64,000 bases of DNA from Okapia johnstoni. Taxonomy: Eukaryota > Chordata > Mammalia > Artiodactyla > Giraffidae. The notes beneath the pieces were generated by a model. That model had not been told where the DNA came from. It ran no database searches and was given only the letters and a program-made list of their open reading frames with translations. Of the stretch, positions 1 to 12,601 are shown piece after piece; within the stretch, counting starts at the first letter, position 1; every line of letters starts with the position of its first letter. The translations under genes and the position numbers were made by a program. The stretch covers positions 30,906,001-30,970,000 of the forward strand of contig CM044320.1 in assembly GCA_024291935.2 (NCBI GenBank). The letters run 5' to 3'.

Positions 1-25
1 TACCCTCAGACTTTTAAACAAGGGG

Positions 26-73
26 TGGTGTGTGTGTGTGTGTGTCTATGTGTGTGTCTGCGTGTGTGTGTGT
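26..73. repeat. (TG)n microsatellite
   Basis: An imperfect TG dinucleotide run, interrupted by 'tcta' and 'tctgc'. The interruptions suggest an aged, less mutable array. Alternating purine-pyrimidine sequence of this kind can adopt Z-DNA. Confidence 0.95.
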
Positions 74-636
74 TGGGATTAATTTCTACAACTGAATGCC
101 TTGTGATAAATTGATTCTCTCAGAGAAACTGAATTACATTTTCCCCATGGGAATTAACATTATATGTGCATCGTAATAAGCAGTCTTTTGTTTTTCTTTT
201 AAAAATCCTTTACAAAAATTCTGAAATCTGTTTCCAGTGAATATTCTGGACCTTTTCCCCTAAACAGATAACATTCTGCCCATCAAATGATCAGAGCCAT
301 AAATAATGTGTATTTGTCTCAACCCACTACTCTGTACAAGGTCAAATCAAAAAAGTTTAAATCTTGTGGTGGAAAAAAGTAAGCAAAAGAAAAAATAACA
401 GAAGGCCCTTTACTCAAGTTATATTAAAAACCTACAGGAAAAAATGCTTTTGAGTTCAGAGGGATGAGAAACTTGGAGAGACAGAAAGATGTAAAGCAGA
501 TTCAGGAAATGGAATTTCAGGAGAATCCACAAGATTCTGACAGATGGAGAAGGGAATAGAGCATTTAGGTGCTGGGGAAATGGCCTGTAGAGAAAAACTA
601 AGGTGGTTCAACTAAAATGGACTTTCTCTCTACTTT
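74..636. other. Unique AT-rich stretch, nothing recognised
   Basis: No repeat family, RNA gene or convincing coding potential was seen. All frames are closed by frequent stops. Confidence 0.5.
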
Positions 637-833
637 TCAGATGGTAAAGAATCTGCCTGCAATGCAGGAGACCCAGGTTCAATCCCTGGGTCGTGAAGAT
701 CTTCTGGAAAAGGGTATGGCTACCCACTCCAGTATTCTTGCCTGGAAAATCTCTTTGATGGAGGAGCCTGGTGGGCTATCATCCATGGGTTCACAAAACA
801 TTGGACATGACTTAGTGACTAAACAATAACAAC
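637..833 (+). mobile_element. Bov-tA SINE (5' end incomplete)
   Basis: The element begins inside the tRNA-Glu-like head ('atggtaaagaatctgcctgc'). It keeps a B-box-like 'ggttcaatccctgg' and runs through the Bov-A body ('cccactccagtattcttgcc') to the decayed 3' core 'attggacatgacttagtgac'. The usual 'ggcttccctggtggctc' start is missing. A 70-codon ORF inside it is a repeat artefact. It is followed by an ACA-rich tail and a T8G10 homopolymer pair at about 837-854. Confidence 0.9.
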
Positions 834-3430
834 AGCTTTTTTTTGGGGGGGGGGCACCCCAAACTAAGCGAGAAATACAAAACTTTTAGCCCATATTGAG
901 TCCCTTAAAGCTATTAAACCCTTTGCCTTGCAGTACAAGGAAATCACTTTTCTCCTTGAGTACAGAGACTTGATATTCACCCCAAAGACCTATTCCACTC
1001 CGCTAAGATGAATTTGAACCCTGATACTGTCAACCAAGGGGTTAATTTATAACAGTCCTGAAAACTCTTCAAATCTGATCCTCCTACCAGCAAGGTGCTC
1101 ATTAACAAAGTGAATTACCTACTCCAATCAGGGACAGAGCCCTCTGGAAGGACTGAAAATTTTCACTGTTACATGGTTCTTTATTCTTTAACTCTACTGC
1201 CACCATTTTGAGTGTTATAAATAGATACCTTTCTGATATATAAATTTAATATATTTAGATAACAATACATTACATTTAATATATTCCCCTCATCAGCTAT
1301 GTTTGTTTTCTCTTAATTAATGAAAGAAACATGAAACATCTTATAGGATGTCTTGGCATCTTAACAAAAAAGAAAACTAGGTATAATTGCCTATATGCCA
1401 CCTAGAGAAGAATATGAAACAAACTTCTATGCCACAGGCATTTGTAAAATCAGGAGTTTATTTAAAAAGTTGATCAAAGTTTATCTCTGATCATCACAAC
1501 TCTCTACACCCTCCCTAAGATAAGCAGACAAATTATTCATTGAAAACATTGTGACAGATTTTCAAATAATCTGTAATTAGAACCAAAGGAAGATTTATGC
1601 CTTGCTTCATTTACCTGAAGACAAAAATTTAAATTTAAAAATGGTTAGAAATGTTTTCTTTATATTTTATATATGTCATAATATTTTATATCTTTATATA
1701 TTTTTAATAAATGTTTGCATATAATATTTTAACATTCAGACCCACACCCACATTCTCTGAATATTATCCATATTTCTTTATAGAAATCAAAAGGTAAATA
1801 CCATAAGGACACCTTATATACTGTCCACAACACAGAATATTTTATGAATATTTATTGAAAGGGACATAAAGCAGGCATATGAGGAGACCGGAGCTACAAG
1901 AAAAAGCCAAAATGTTTCCCTATTTCTTTGAATAGCCCATTTCTTCATCTAGAAACATGCAGTCCTTCTTAATACTCCATTCAAGGCAGGAAGTTGCTCC
2001 AGAACAACAAAACTTCTCTCTGTAATTACCAACACTCTACTTTCCAAGCTATTTCTCCCAGAGAAAACGGTGAATATGTAATTCAGGATCTCATTCAAAG
2101 AGGTTGTCATCATCACACATTCCAACGTCCATTTTGTTAAAGAAGCAGCTGCCAGGAAATGTACAGATGCTTCTGCCCATTGGGTTCATAGGAGCCAGTG
2201 GCCTCCTTTTCACCAAAGAGGAAAACTTTCAATAGAGTTTTAGACTCAGGATAACATTAGGATTCAGGACATTCCATACCCAGGGAAGAGAAGATAATAG
2301 GAGTTTGACTCTCATTCTTCCCCTATATCAGGATGGGAGACACCTTTCTCCCCCTTGTTTAAACATAGTAGAGGAAAAGTAAATGCCTTATTTCCCTGGA
2401 GCAAAACTAAAATGTTCAGTTTTTAGTTTGTAAAACTGTCAAAGGTGTGGACTTTAAGAAGAGGAGAAAAATGCAGATAATTAAATGATTTGTCATGGAT
2501 CTACTCAAGCATGACTTAAAATGTTTGCCTTTCCTTAAGCTTAAAAAACAAAAATCCTTAGCCCCTTATACTATGGGCCTATCCTATTGTTTATCTGTTA
2601 CAATGTATTTCTGAGTTCCCAGATATAAATCCTGTTTGATCAATATGCTACAAAAGGACCTACGATATCACTAAATCTGCAGTTAGATCTGACTAGAAAA
2701 TTTTGCACTTAATTTTGAAGATGTTCAATATTAAAACTTTTATTTTGCCATAAATACTTAAAAATCCTCCTGTAACCCCAACCCCATTCTTACCAAGATC
2801 CCCTCTATTAACCAAATTCAGAATGTGTTCTGAAGTATACAGGTGATATCAGACAATTTTCATTAATTGATATTATCACAAATCTACGCAAAATTCAAAA
2901 GATAAAGTATCACAAATTAATTCTAATCCATTAGAGATTTCAAGAATTCTACACTTTTAAAATATTCTGATAGAAAGTTAAAGCCAATGCACAATGAGAA
3001 CCCAGCAAACTATATTTACTGTGTTAATGTACCATTTGTCTTCTGGGCAAGTAACTAAAGGTCATTTGTTCTTCATGGCAAGTGTTGAAAATAGTTTACA
3101 TGGAAGGTCTAACTTAAAGGAACAATGTGAAACCCCTCAGGCCTAAAATGACCTTTTTATGCCAACACAGATGTCCAAGCCTCTTAAAGAGGGGAGCTGT
3201 GATGTTTGCACTCTGATTTCCAGTTACTTCAACTCCCTTTTCCTAAATGCCTCTGATGGAGAAATTAGAATCCTTTCCTGCTTGTAGATCTCAGTGTACT
3301 TGAGCTACCATCAGAGCCAGGTATCAAAGTTGAATGTTGGTCTGAAGAGGAGCAAATTTCCCAGACTACATTTGTCAAGTGAGAGGGAGACTGCAGGAGA
3401 GAGAAGCACATGGTAAAATCTGTTTGGGGG
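834..3430. other. 2.6 kb without recognised features
   Basis: AT-rich unique sequence, including very AT-dense patches at about 1230-1290 and 1620-1730. I recognise no SINE, LINE, RNA gene or exon. An older, diverged repeat could be hidden here. Confidence 0.5.
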
Positions 3431-3564
3431 GACTTCCCTGGTGGCCGAGAGGCTAAGACTCTCAGTTCCCAATACAGGGGGCCCAGGTTCAATCCCTGGT
3501 CAGAGAACTAGATCCCACATGCCTCATCTAAGACCCAGCACAGCCAAATAAATAAATAAAAATG
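3431..3564 (+). mobile_element. CHR-type tRNA-Glu SINE
   Basis: Starts with the cetartiodactyl tRNA-Glu SINE head 'gacttccctggtggcc', keeps the B-box-like 'ggttcaatccctgg', and ends in an (AAAT)n tail. Near-identical flanks 'aaatctgtttggggg' (3416-3430) and 'aaatctgttggggg' (3565-3578) look like a target-site duplication with one indel, which sets the boundaries. It lacks the Bov-A body and so is not Bov-tA. Confidence 0.85.
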
Positions 3565-3566
3565 AA

Positions 3567-6500
3567 ATCTGTTGGGGGTAGGGAGTTACTCCCATTCCCT
3601 GGGGTCTGAGCGGGCTTCTGGGAGACTGGACAGTCACACTGTGCCTGGCAGAAACCCAAGCCTGAGCATGCCTCCTTCAGAGGCAAGAAGGTATGAGGGA
3701 AGAGGAATAAAGAGAAAAGAAGATAAGGCCTGCAATTAAGATTATAGGCTATTTCACTTGACCAGAAACCTTTGCTTCCAAATAGCTGGGAGCTTTAAAG
3801 AACTCATGCCTCCAGACGTGCCAGTAAAAATCAGAACTGTCAAGTGGTGAAAAAGAAACAACCATCCAATTAACACTTACCCATTTTCATGGTCAAGTTG
3901 GCCACATTTCTCATCATTCCAAGGAGAGATCCGGAAAAAAAAAAAACTGATAGAAACAAAGGGGTATATATATTCACTTTCTCTTCCAGATCAGCTGGAA
4001 TTGATCTTTCCCTCAGGCTTTGCTAACCACGCATCAGGGTTTCTGTCTATGAAATGCACAGAAAATGCACCTAAAACATATTCTAACTTTTAACGTGATA
4101 TATAAAGACACCTAGATTTGAACTCAGTCTGTACTGCCCACAGGGACAGAAGGCAAAATAGATGTTGAAGCCCTAAGAGCAAACATTTCTTGGGTTCACA
4201 AGTCCTCCTGCTGTTTATGGGAGACTTCACACATTCAGCATGATGCTTCATCACATTTGGGTGGCCAAACAATAGCACAGAACAGACACCGTGATGAACA
4301 GAAGAGAAACCATTTGTTCTCCACTGTAATCTTCTCCAGGTTACATATTCTATCACTATGCCGGGCAAGAGAAGCACCTGGGGCACCTAGAACAAATTCT
4401 GATTTTAGTTTGAACTTGTATGCAATTCTTAATAAAAGAAAAGAACGGTCGCCTGTAATTTTGCCCTGAGGCTTCCCAAACTTGTTCGTGAGATGGGCAA
4501 TGGACAGTTAAGGGAGAAAAAGAGGAAAGAGATGGCTTTCATAGTACTTTTGAATCAGCTTCCTCCTGTTTACTATCAAGTAAACTAGCCTGTTGTCCTT
4601 TTTGATGAAGACATATTTGTCTTTAAATATGACCATTAGTACTATGCCTGCACATTTTGAAACAGGTATGAAGCCAGTATACCCAAGTGTGGCTGAAACC
4701 CAAATAGTTATTTTTTTCCACTTACACAGGAAAATTCAGGGAAAAATTGGTTACATGGGCAACTCACAGTTTCTTTTGGAATGCTTTCATGGAAATTCAG
4801 GCTGCATTTGATACACACATCATATTTTTTAAATGGTGTTGTGTGGGTGGGTTGGAGGCACATGAAGAGCTCTAAAATCCATATAAATATCCAAAATGGG
4901 CATGGAGAAACTCTCTCATTTCCTTTTTATTGTCTATTGCTCACTTGTGAACTTACTTGTAGCATGATACTCTAATATTCCTTTCTGCCTATTTTAACTT
5001 AAACATTAGCACCAGACTTCTAAAACACATGGCTCAAAATGACATCACTCTTTCAGAAAAAGAGTTTTAAAATAACTAAAACCAAAAGAAACTGCCACAT
5101 TCAAAATAAGAGGTTGGACAAGCTCACCCTTATTCTCTTCATTCCAAAGCCAACCAAGACAGACAAACAAACCAACAAACAGAAACCCAACATCTTTTTT
5201 TTTTTCCTCTTCGTGTCAGAGCTGCTGCCTGGGTGGTAGCCATTCATGCTGGCTGGTGTGCACTTGAAGTGAAGGGACTAGTTAATGGGGAAATTACAGA
5301 TGGCTCTGTATGGTGGGTTCTCTGATTTACATCTGTGGTAAAACCCACGGCAACTGATCTGTAACTCTGACTTGAATCGGCCCCTTACATGGAAATTTTT
5401 CCAGCCTGTGGCAGCACCCGAAAAGGCTTTCTGGGAAGGGCTCAAGAGTCTCCTCTTCCTAGGTAGCCCTTGTCAGAGTATTTTAACCTCCTTTATAATA
5501 CCAATCATGAGTGTCCCGAATACCCCTCCAACCCTCATCACCAAAAGCAATGCTCACTAGAGTCACATGCTGATGCTTGGCTAAAAACAAATTTTTTTCA
5601 CGCAATGCAAAATGATACATTTGAGGTTCTGCAAGTTAGAAATAACACTTGAATCTAAGTTTTAAAAGTGAGCGTACACAAAAGCCTTCTGAAGTACAGT
5701 AATAACCAAAGCATACTAAATGACCCATATAGGAAACCATAAAGGAGAACAAGGGGATAAAGGCTGATGAAAGGACAAAGAAATGGATGTAAGATAAACA
5801 TCCATTATGATAAACACTGAGATCACATTGCAAATCCAGGGCTGTCCAATGCAGTTAACACTCTACAAGTATGTAAGTAATGGATCTCAGTCCACCTTCC
5901 TTGTACTGTTTTCCCTCATGGCATAAGAAAATGCTTTGCCTTTCCCATTATAGAGATTTGCTGTTTCACACTCCTAGTAAAACAAAAAACTGGGGTAAAT
6001 GATGAGCCAACAAGTCACTACATGTTCAAATGCATTTGCTGAATTAGGAATCCAACATCTTCACTCCATTTAATTGCTTTGAGGCAATGAAGTATAAACA
6101 GCTTTGGTTAAAGCAAGAACTACAGGCACATACTCACCAAATTCTTGGTCATATTGAAATTCTTAAGCTCAAACCAATCAAAAGAGGAAGGAAGAACTAC
6201 CATCTGCCTCCCTTTCATAATAGCCTGTTAGATTCACACATTTCAGACTGGTTAAGAAAGATTTCACAATTCAAAGTCCAAATGTAGCAACAATGAAAAC
6301 TCAAACACTGAAATAGCTATGGATTTTGGTTACTAGCTAAAAGGCAGGTAATGAAGGACACAAATACCTTCTGATTTATTGTTTAATCTCATTCCCCCTG
6401 ATTTAAAAGTCTCTGAAAAGTCTCACTTTTTTTGGTGTGAAGCACAGATACTAAAATTTTCCCCCATAGGAAATATCTTACCAAGTTTAAAATACATTGC

Positions 6501-6975
6501 ATACTGTGGTACATCTATCTCAGGACATTTGGTAAAACTGGACAACTGCAAAAAAGTGAAGGATGGATTCTAGCCCATGTGGTACGAGACCCCGTAATAA
6601 TCCTAAATGGTAAAAAGTAATCATTTCACAGACTTTGGTAAAGTTGCTTTGAAAAGTCAATGATTCAGTCCCCTCAAGTATTAATAGAAACAGAGACTCA
6701 GGGTTATAATAAACACTTAAGGCCATCTTGTCATTGGCAAGTGATGCTAAACAATGTTACCATAACTGAATGACTTCTTGGAATCGACAAGGATACTTAT
6801 GTATTTTGTTCTTGATACTTCTGATGAAAATTGCCCTTTTATGAAAGAATGGACTGTAAAATAGTTTAGATTTATTGCTATACACAAGGTCTCAGATATT
6901 AAGTTCAAGATGTGAGTTTTTATGCATTAAATTTTTTTAAAGAAAGAATTCACTGAAATAAGAAAATTCAAAGGA
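3567..6975. other. 3.4 kb without recognised features
   Basis: Mostly unique AT-rich DNA. Short open frames of 60-98 codons on both strands overlap one another and show no motif or codon bias that would support a gene. No repeat family was recognised. Confidence 0.5.
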
Positions 6976-7103
6976 AAGCTCTACCCACTCCACTACTCTT
7001 ACCTGGAGAATCCCTTGGACAGAGGAGGCTGGCAAGCTACAGTCCACGGGGTCACAAAGAGTCAGACATGACTGAGGAACTAACACACATGCACACACAC
7101 AAA
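6976..7103 (+). mobile_element. Bov-A SINE, 5'-truncated
   Basis: Only the Bov-A body is present, from 'tacccactccactactctta' to the 3' core 'aaagagtcagacatgactga', followed by an (AC)n-like tail. The tRNA head is absent, consistent with 5' truncation at insertion or a head-less Bov-A. Confidence 0.88.
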
Positions 7104-7484
7104 TATATATAAACACTATTCAAGCTTCTTGATGACTTCTTTCTCTCTTTCTGCTTCATTAAGTAAAATATTTTCATTGCCATGAGCACAACTGTTAAGA
7201 TAATATGGTCTTTTCTGGTGTCCAAACCCTATACCTACTTCACAAGCTGGTTTGCCAAAAGGGCACAGTTTCCCAAAGGAATCTCATGTTTGTTAGACAT
7301 TTGCCCTATCCTATAGTTTCCAGTAAATTACACCCTTCTTCACGCTATGAGGTTTTGTCTGTGGGCTGGGAGTGGCTCTCTTACTTTCTTCTAATAAGTT
7401 AGCTTGAAATCTCTGGCTAAAAGTCAGTGTCAGTGGTACTCAAAGTCAAGATCATCAAAAACAATGAAAGTCTAAGAAACAGTC
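7104..7484. other. Short unique stretch
   Basis: Nothing recognised. A 65-codon ORF at 7205-7402 has no supporting features. Confidence 0.45.
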
Positions 7485-7780
7485 ACAGTAAAGAGAAGCC
7501 TAAGGAGATATGATATTACATGTAATGTGGTATCCTGGATGAAGTTCTGGAACAGAAAAAAAACAATATTAAAGAAAGATTAAGGAAACAGCAATAAAGT
7601 ACGGATTTTAGTTCATAATAATGTATCAATATAGGCTCATTAATTGCAATTAATGTGCCATGCTAATATAAGACATTAATAACAGAGGAAACCAGAGGGA
7701 AAGTGGTGCATGGGAACTCTTTGTACTACAATTTTCCTGTTTATCTAAAACTCTTCTAAAATAGAAAGTATATTTTTTAA
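7485..7780 (+). mobile_element. Old mammalian L1 (L1M-type) 3' UTR relic
   Basis: The order of phrases matches the 3' UTR of old mammalian L1 families: 'taatgtggtatcctggatga', 'ctggaacagaaaaaa', then 'tgggaactctttgtacta' and 'tctaaaa...atagaaagt' before an A-rich end. The same 3' UTR type recurs at 16790-17925. It has no coding content. The exact subfamily cannot be set by eye. Confidence 0.6.
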
Positions 7781-8264
7781 AAAGTCAGTGTCAGTAGTGA
7801 TGCAATTGAGTCCCCTTTAAATGCAGAAGTACTTGTATCAATTGATAACATCTTTAATTGTAAATGTATTGGGTGATGTGAAAGAACTGAAAAAAATGAC
7901 ATAGGCTCTTTAGAAATAATAGTTTCTATTGAGATTCCCTGCCTAGAGCAAAAATAACTTCAAGGTTTTCATGTTTTAAAAAGAGAGAAAATGTTTGGGG
8001 AAAGCATACTGACGTATAGAATGTATACATGGAATGGCTGCATAGGAAAATCACTCCATTCCCTTCTCTTCTCCAACCAGCGGACAGCACTATTCAGGGT
8101 ATAATAAAATATGGACACAGCTCCTCTTGCACTTATCAAGTATATAAAGGCAAGATAATTGTGGGACCTGAAGGGTTTACTGCTCCCCGTAGATCAGTTG
8201 TGAAGCGAGAAACTGGGATATGTTTTCTAATTCAGGGCATCCAATAAAAATGATAGCAGATAAT
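7781..8264. other. Unique stretch
   Basis: No feature recognised between the old L1 and the MIR. A 72-codon ORF at 8029-8247 is not supported by any motif. Confidence 0.45.
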
Positions 8265-8475
8265 AATACCTTTGAAAGTTTCAAAGTGCTTCACATTTAT
8301 TATTTCATTTTATCCTCACAACAACTGTATGAAACAGAGAGCAAACATTATTATTAGCAGAGTTTATTAACAGATAAAACAAAGACACAAAAAGGTTACT
8401 AAAACTTATAGGAAGTCACACTATAAGTAAGTAACCAAATTCAAATGAGGGTCCAACTCTCCCAACTTCAATCTC
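8265..8475 (-). mobile_element. MIR SINE
   Basis: This is the reverse complement of the MIR core and 3' part. 'caaagtgcttcacatttatt' is followed by 'atcctcacaacaactgta', then a decayed 'gataaaacaaagacacaaaa' and a decayed 'gtcacacagc' region. High divergence fits its age (early mammalian). Confidence 0.7.
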
Positions 8476-9064
8476 CCACTTTAACTTGTACCTGGGAATA
8501 ATGTGCTTTCAGGAAAAGAACTTTCCTATCTTAATGTTGTGTTTTATAGTGCAATGCATAGCATTCTAAGAACAAGAGTCTATGGTGAGACAGTTCCAAT
8601 GTACCACAATTTCATATAAAACATAAATGCTAAATAAAATGAGAAAGGCATGGTAGCATAAAATAAAACTGATCATTTTTTTCTATCAGTATCAGTGTAA
8701 TAAAAACAAACACCAAAAATCTAGTATTGCTTACAGAACTAAAGAACTTATTATTTACAGAATTCAACTTGATCTCCAAAGATACAGACTGAAGGGTCAA
8801 TAATTTTAGATCTTATTATTGCATATTATGTTATTTTTGCCTTAAAAAAGTAATTGTATTCTCTGATATTATGATATCATGATAACTTGGAATATTCACT
8901 GCTAATGTACCATCGATAGCCACTTTTGTTACAAAATTGCTATAGCCCATCTTGCTTTCAATGAACCGATGTCATCTAAAGGATATCTAGTTATAACCTG
9001 ACATTTACTCAACAAAAAGTGAAATTTAGTTCTCGTTCCATTTGGCTACAACTAGAAAAGTATC
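8476..9064. other. Unique AT-rich stretch
   Basis: Nothing recognised apart from short AT palindromes around 8867-8882 (for example 'tatcatgata'). Confidence 0.45.
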
Positions 9065-9225
9065 AAAGTGATTTAGTCATTCAATGACTATGTTGTGAGT
9101 GTCTGCTATGGGCCTTGTGCTAGAGTATGGACCCAATATGAATAAAACAGACTCAGTGCAGTAAGAACTTCGTTTAATCAAGGGAGGCCAGCACTGTATA
9201 ATTAAATACAGGATCAGAAGACTTG
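9065..9225 (-). mobile_element. L2 LINE 3' end
   Basis: Reverse complement of the L2 3' end. A decayed 'attcaatgactatgttgtga' is followed by 'gtctgctatgggccttgtgc' and 'aatatgaataaaacagac', the typical antisense L2 succession (a 'cactgtgctag' equivalent, then an 'aataagac' equivalent). Confidence 0.6.
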
Positions 9226-9600
9226 ACGAGAACATCAGAAACCCTGCTGTTCTTATTCATTTTCCTTCCTCCACTTACAACTACAAATGAGTTCACAAGG
9301 TAGTTAAAATACTAGGAAAGTTATTTGGAAAAGATATTTAACAAAACGACCCTCAGGAAGTTAATTCCAGTTTAACCTGGTTTTAATACTGGATCTGGAT
9401 GCTGGTTTCTTTTCTGTTTAAGTGAATATTTGAGACCAATGGTTACTTTGAGGTCAACTTCTAGGACAATAACATCAAGACACAGTCATTTATAGTTTAG
9501 GTTCAAAAATCTGATTAAAGAAAATGTTTTAAGTTGTAAAGTATATATCTCATGACACACTAACATCCAAATCTTCACTACTTATGAATAGCTACTTATT
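9226..9600. other. Unique stretch
   Basis: No repeat or gene recognised. Confidence 0.4.
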
Positions 9601-9613
9601 AATTAGTGCAACC

Positions 9614-9876
9614 GGAGAAAGCAATGGCACCCCACTCCAGTACTCTTGCCTGGAAAATCCCATGGATGGAGCCTGGTAGGCTACAGCCCATGGGGTCTCT
9701 AAGAGTCGGACACGACTGAGCGACTTCACTTTCACTTTTCTCTTTCATGCACTGGAGAAGGAAATGGCAACCCACTCCAGTATTCTTGCCTGGAGAATCC
9801 CGGGGACGGCGGAGCCTGGTGGGCTGCCATCTATGGGGTCACACAGAGTTGGACACAACTGAAGCGACTTAGCAGC
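9614..9876 (+). mobile_element. BOV-A2 SINE, essentially complete dimer
   Basis: Two Bov-A monomers are joined head to tail. The first runs from 'ggagaaagcaatggcacccc' to 'gactgagcgacttcactttc'. The second runs from 'ggagaaggaaatggcaaccc' to 'gaagcgacttagcagca'. The element ends in a minimal (AGC)n tail. Target-site duplication: 'aattagtgcaacc' at 9601-9613 and 'aattagtgtaacc' at 9877-9889 (12 of 13 identical). The low divergence of body and duplication points to a relatively young insertion. Confidence 0.96.
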
Positions 9877-9889
9877 AATTAGTGTAACC

Positions 9890-11753
9890 AGAGAAAGTGT
9901 AGATTTGAGAATAAAAATCAAAAGAACCAAAGGGTAATGGGAGGGAGGTGTGTGGTAGAGCAAAGAACACAGACCTACATCTAGAGTGAAGTCTAAGAGA
10001 GTCCTTTCCTGGCCAAGTTAAAGTTGGGATTTGACTCTGGATAATTTCTAAGTCTTATAAATCTCCTAGGTTTTTAAACTATATTTGAGAATTAAACATG
10101 AAGTGAATCCCATAAATTTATTTTATGACAATAAATTCAGTAGAATACACCACAAAGATGTAAATTATTCAAGGGAGAACAAATTTGAAACAGTCTAATC
10201 TCAAAACCAAACAGTGTTGAAGTTGAAGAACAGTAGTCTCTATACTCCTTGATCCAAAAAGTGTGTGTTTTATGGGGGGAGCGGTGGAGGTAGAATTCCA
10301 GCATCTTAACAACTGCAACTCCTGCTCCTTTTCAAACAACTCCTACACAAGCAAAAATACCTATAAAGAAGACTGATGCCTAAACAGAGAGAGGTTACTC
10401 AAAGTTTACCCAAACTTTTTGAAAAAAGCCAAGTTAGGCTACAAATCCTCGGAGACGTGGTTTGCCTCTGTCCTTTTTGGCTTTGACTATATGGAAAAGA
10501 ACAAAAATTAGAAAAAGTATCATTCACTTTTAACACTTCTCCCAGATCCTTCCTTATCATCCAAAAATTTTTCAGCTTCACCCTTATGTCTGAGGAAGTG
10601 AGGGTTCCAGGAATTCTGACTGTCTGGCTCCACGTACCAAGCTTCACAATTTCCAGGTAACTTATGTAATGTTACTGGGAGTAGCAGAGAGAAACAAAAC
10701 AACTGTGCAAAAAGCCTTGAGGGATTTTTATATTTGGCTGGTTAAAATGTTCAGAATTATTTAAGAGTTGGAAAAGGAACAATAAACCACACCCTCAAAG
10801 AGCTCCAGTCTGAATTACACCATTAGTTTATTGTTTTCCAATCCAAAATTTCAGTGTATTAATGAGAATAAAAGAAAACAGCACCCCTCAAAATGGGGTG
10901 ATATACCTTGAACCTGCCCCAAATATCAAACTTCTAAAACACAATTTGGTTAAAGCACACTGACTGAGTTGATTACTTTGCACCTCACTCTTCGTGGATA
11001 TACAAGTTCTACTGGCTTCTTCCCAAGGTAAAAAAGCTCATCTCTCCACTATTTGTGGTTTTTAGAAGCGCCACTAAGCATGGAATTTGTTATGACACAG
11101 AGCTGTCCTAGACTTCACACCAGAGAAGCCAAATGACCTCACCTATAACACAGTCCTTTAGCAGAGACACCAGGGACAGCACCATGAAGTCACAGCAAGA
11201 TTTATCTATAAATATATATAAGCATAGGAATTATAGAACAAGGTATAATCAAAGCTAAAACCAGGCTATAGCCCCTCACACAATTTTACAGTTAAATCAA
11301 TTATAAAAGGAAACTAACAAGATTTATTTAGATCATTACTGTTTACCAAACAACTGCAATACCTCTGTTCAAAATATTATTATTTCTCAGCTGGCACAAG
11401 AAAAAAAAAGTGGAAGCATTCATTTGAATCTGTTTACTTTTTAAAAACAAAGTTCCTCTGTTCTACCTTAATAACTACCAATAGGCTCATTCTAAAGTTC
11501 CAGATAAAGTGGCAAGGAGGTTCAGGAGTGGTTTACAAGACTTGGAAGAACTTCAACAATAGCCTTTCAGCAGTGACACTGTAGAGAGCCTCTGTTCTAA
11601 CATTTGGGGGATCTGTTTATTGGGTCTTTTTGTCAAATGTCAGGCATGCTTAGTGTTTTAGAAGGATGATTTCAGTTAAGACTCATGGCTAATCAGGTAC
11701 TAATATCAATATTATTATCCATTTTACTGGTGCCATGCCATGTTTACTGGTGC
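9890..11753. other. 1.9 kb without recognised features
   Basis: Unique AT-rich DNA. At 11723-11737 and 11743-11757 a 15-bp motif 'tttactggtgccatg' is repeated, part of a 20-bp tandem unit next to the following SINE. Confidence 0.5.
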
Positions 11754-11888
11754 CATGTTCACACATGGCATGCTGTTCAGTCATGCTCAATTCCTTGCAA
11801 CCCCATGGACTGTAGCCCACCAGGCTCCTTGGTCCATGGGATTTCCCAGGCAAGAATATTGGAGTGGGCTGCCATTTCCTACTCCAGG
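11754..11888 (-). mobile_element. Bov-A SINE, antisense
   Basis: Reverse complement of the Bov-A body: 'gttcagtcatgctcaattcc', 'ccccatggactgtagcccac', 'ggcaagaatattggagtggg'. The tRNA head is absent. The flanks carry 'ttactggtgc' at 11744-11753 and 11889-11898, a plausible target-site duplication. The left flank also holds an extra tandem copy of the motif, so the duplication could be coincidental. Confidence 0.88.
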
Positions 11889-12024
11889 TTACTGGTGCAG
11901 ATACGGAGGTTAAGTAACTTTCCAAAGATCCAGCAATGTGGCGACAATTCGACTCCCAAATTCACACTTTTAGCCCTTTTGTTGTCCTTCCCCTATCTTA
12001 TTAGCCTACACTCTTTCTACCTCT

Positions 12025-12345
12025 GAAAGTGAAAGTCGCTCAGTCATGTCCAACTCTTTGTGACACCATGAACTATACAGTCCATGGGATTCTCAAGGCC
12101 AGAATACTGGAGTGGGTAGCCTTTCCCTTCTCCAGGGGATCTTCCCAACCCAGGGGTGGAACCCAGGTCTCCTGCATTGCAGGCAGATTCTTTCCAGCTG
12201 AGCCACCAGGGAAGCCCAAGAATACTAGAGTTGGTAGCCTATCCCTTCTCCAGCGGATTTTCGGATCTTCCCGACCCAGGAATCAAACCAGGGTCTCCTG
12301 CACTGCAGGTGTATTCTTTACCAACTGAGCTATGAGGGAAGCCCC
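12025..12345 (-). mobile_element. Dimeric Bov-tA SINE, antisense, with TSD
   Basis: An antisense Bov-tA2-like unit ('gaaagtgaaagtcgctcagt' to 'agccaccagggaagccc') is followed directly by a second partial unit ('aagaatactagagttggtag' to 'actgagctatgagggaagcc'). The element therefore carries two tRNA-derived heads. Exact 12-bp duplication 'ctttctacctct' at 12013-12024 and 12346-12357 shows that both units inserted as one piece. The same arrangement recurs at 35370-35686. A 99-codon ORF (12029-12328) is a repeat artefact. Confidence 0.95.
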
Positions 12346-12484
12346 CTTTCTACCTCTACCTTCCTCAAAATATCATGAGCATGGCCACCAGTGAGGAGCC
12401 ATGTATGATCATCATTCTCTCTGTTTCAGTAAAATATTTATGCCAAAAACCTAAAAAATAATTTCTCAGAATCCTTCAAGCTTC

Positions 12485-12600
12485 ATTCAGTCAATATTTT
12501 GACCAATATTTAGTGACTGCCTCTTATTAATGAATAAAATTGACTAACACATAATTCCTACCCAAAGAGTTTATAATCCATTACTTTAAAAGTACTGTAC
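12485..12600 (-). mobile_element. L2 LINE 3' end fragment
   Basis: Antisense L2-like succession: 'attcagtcaatattttgacc', 'tagtgactgcctcttattaa', 'gaataaaattgactaacaca', 'cctacccaaagagtttataa'. Strongly decayed. Confidence 0.5.
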
Positions 12601-12601
12601 A

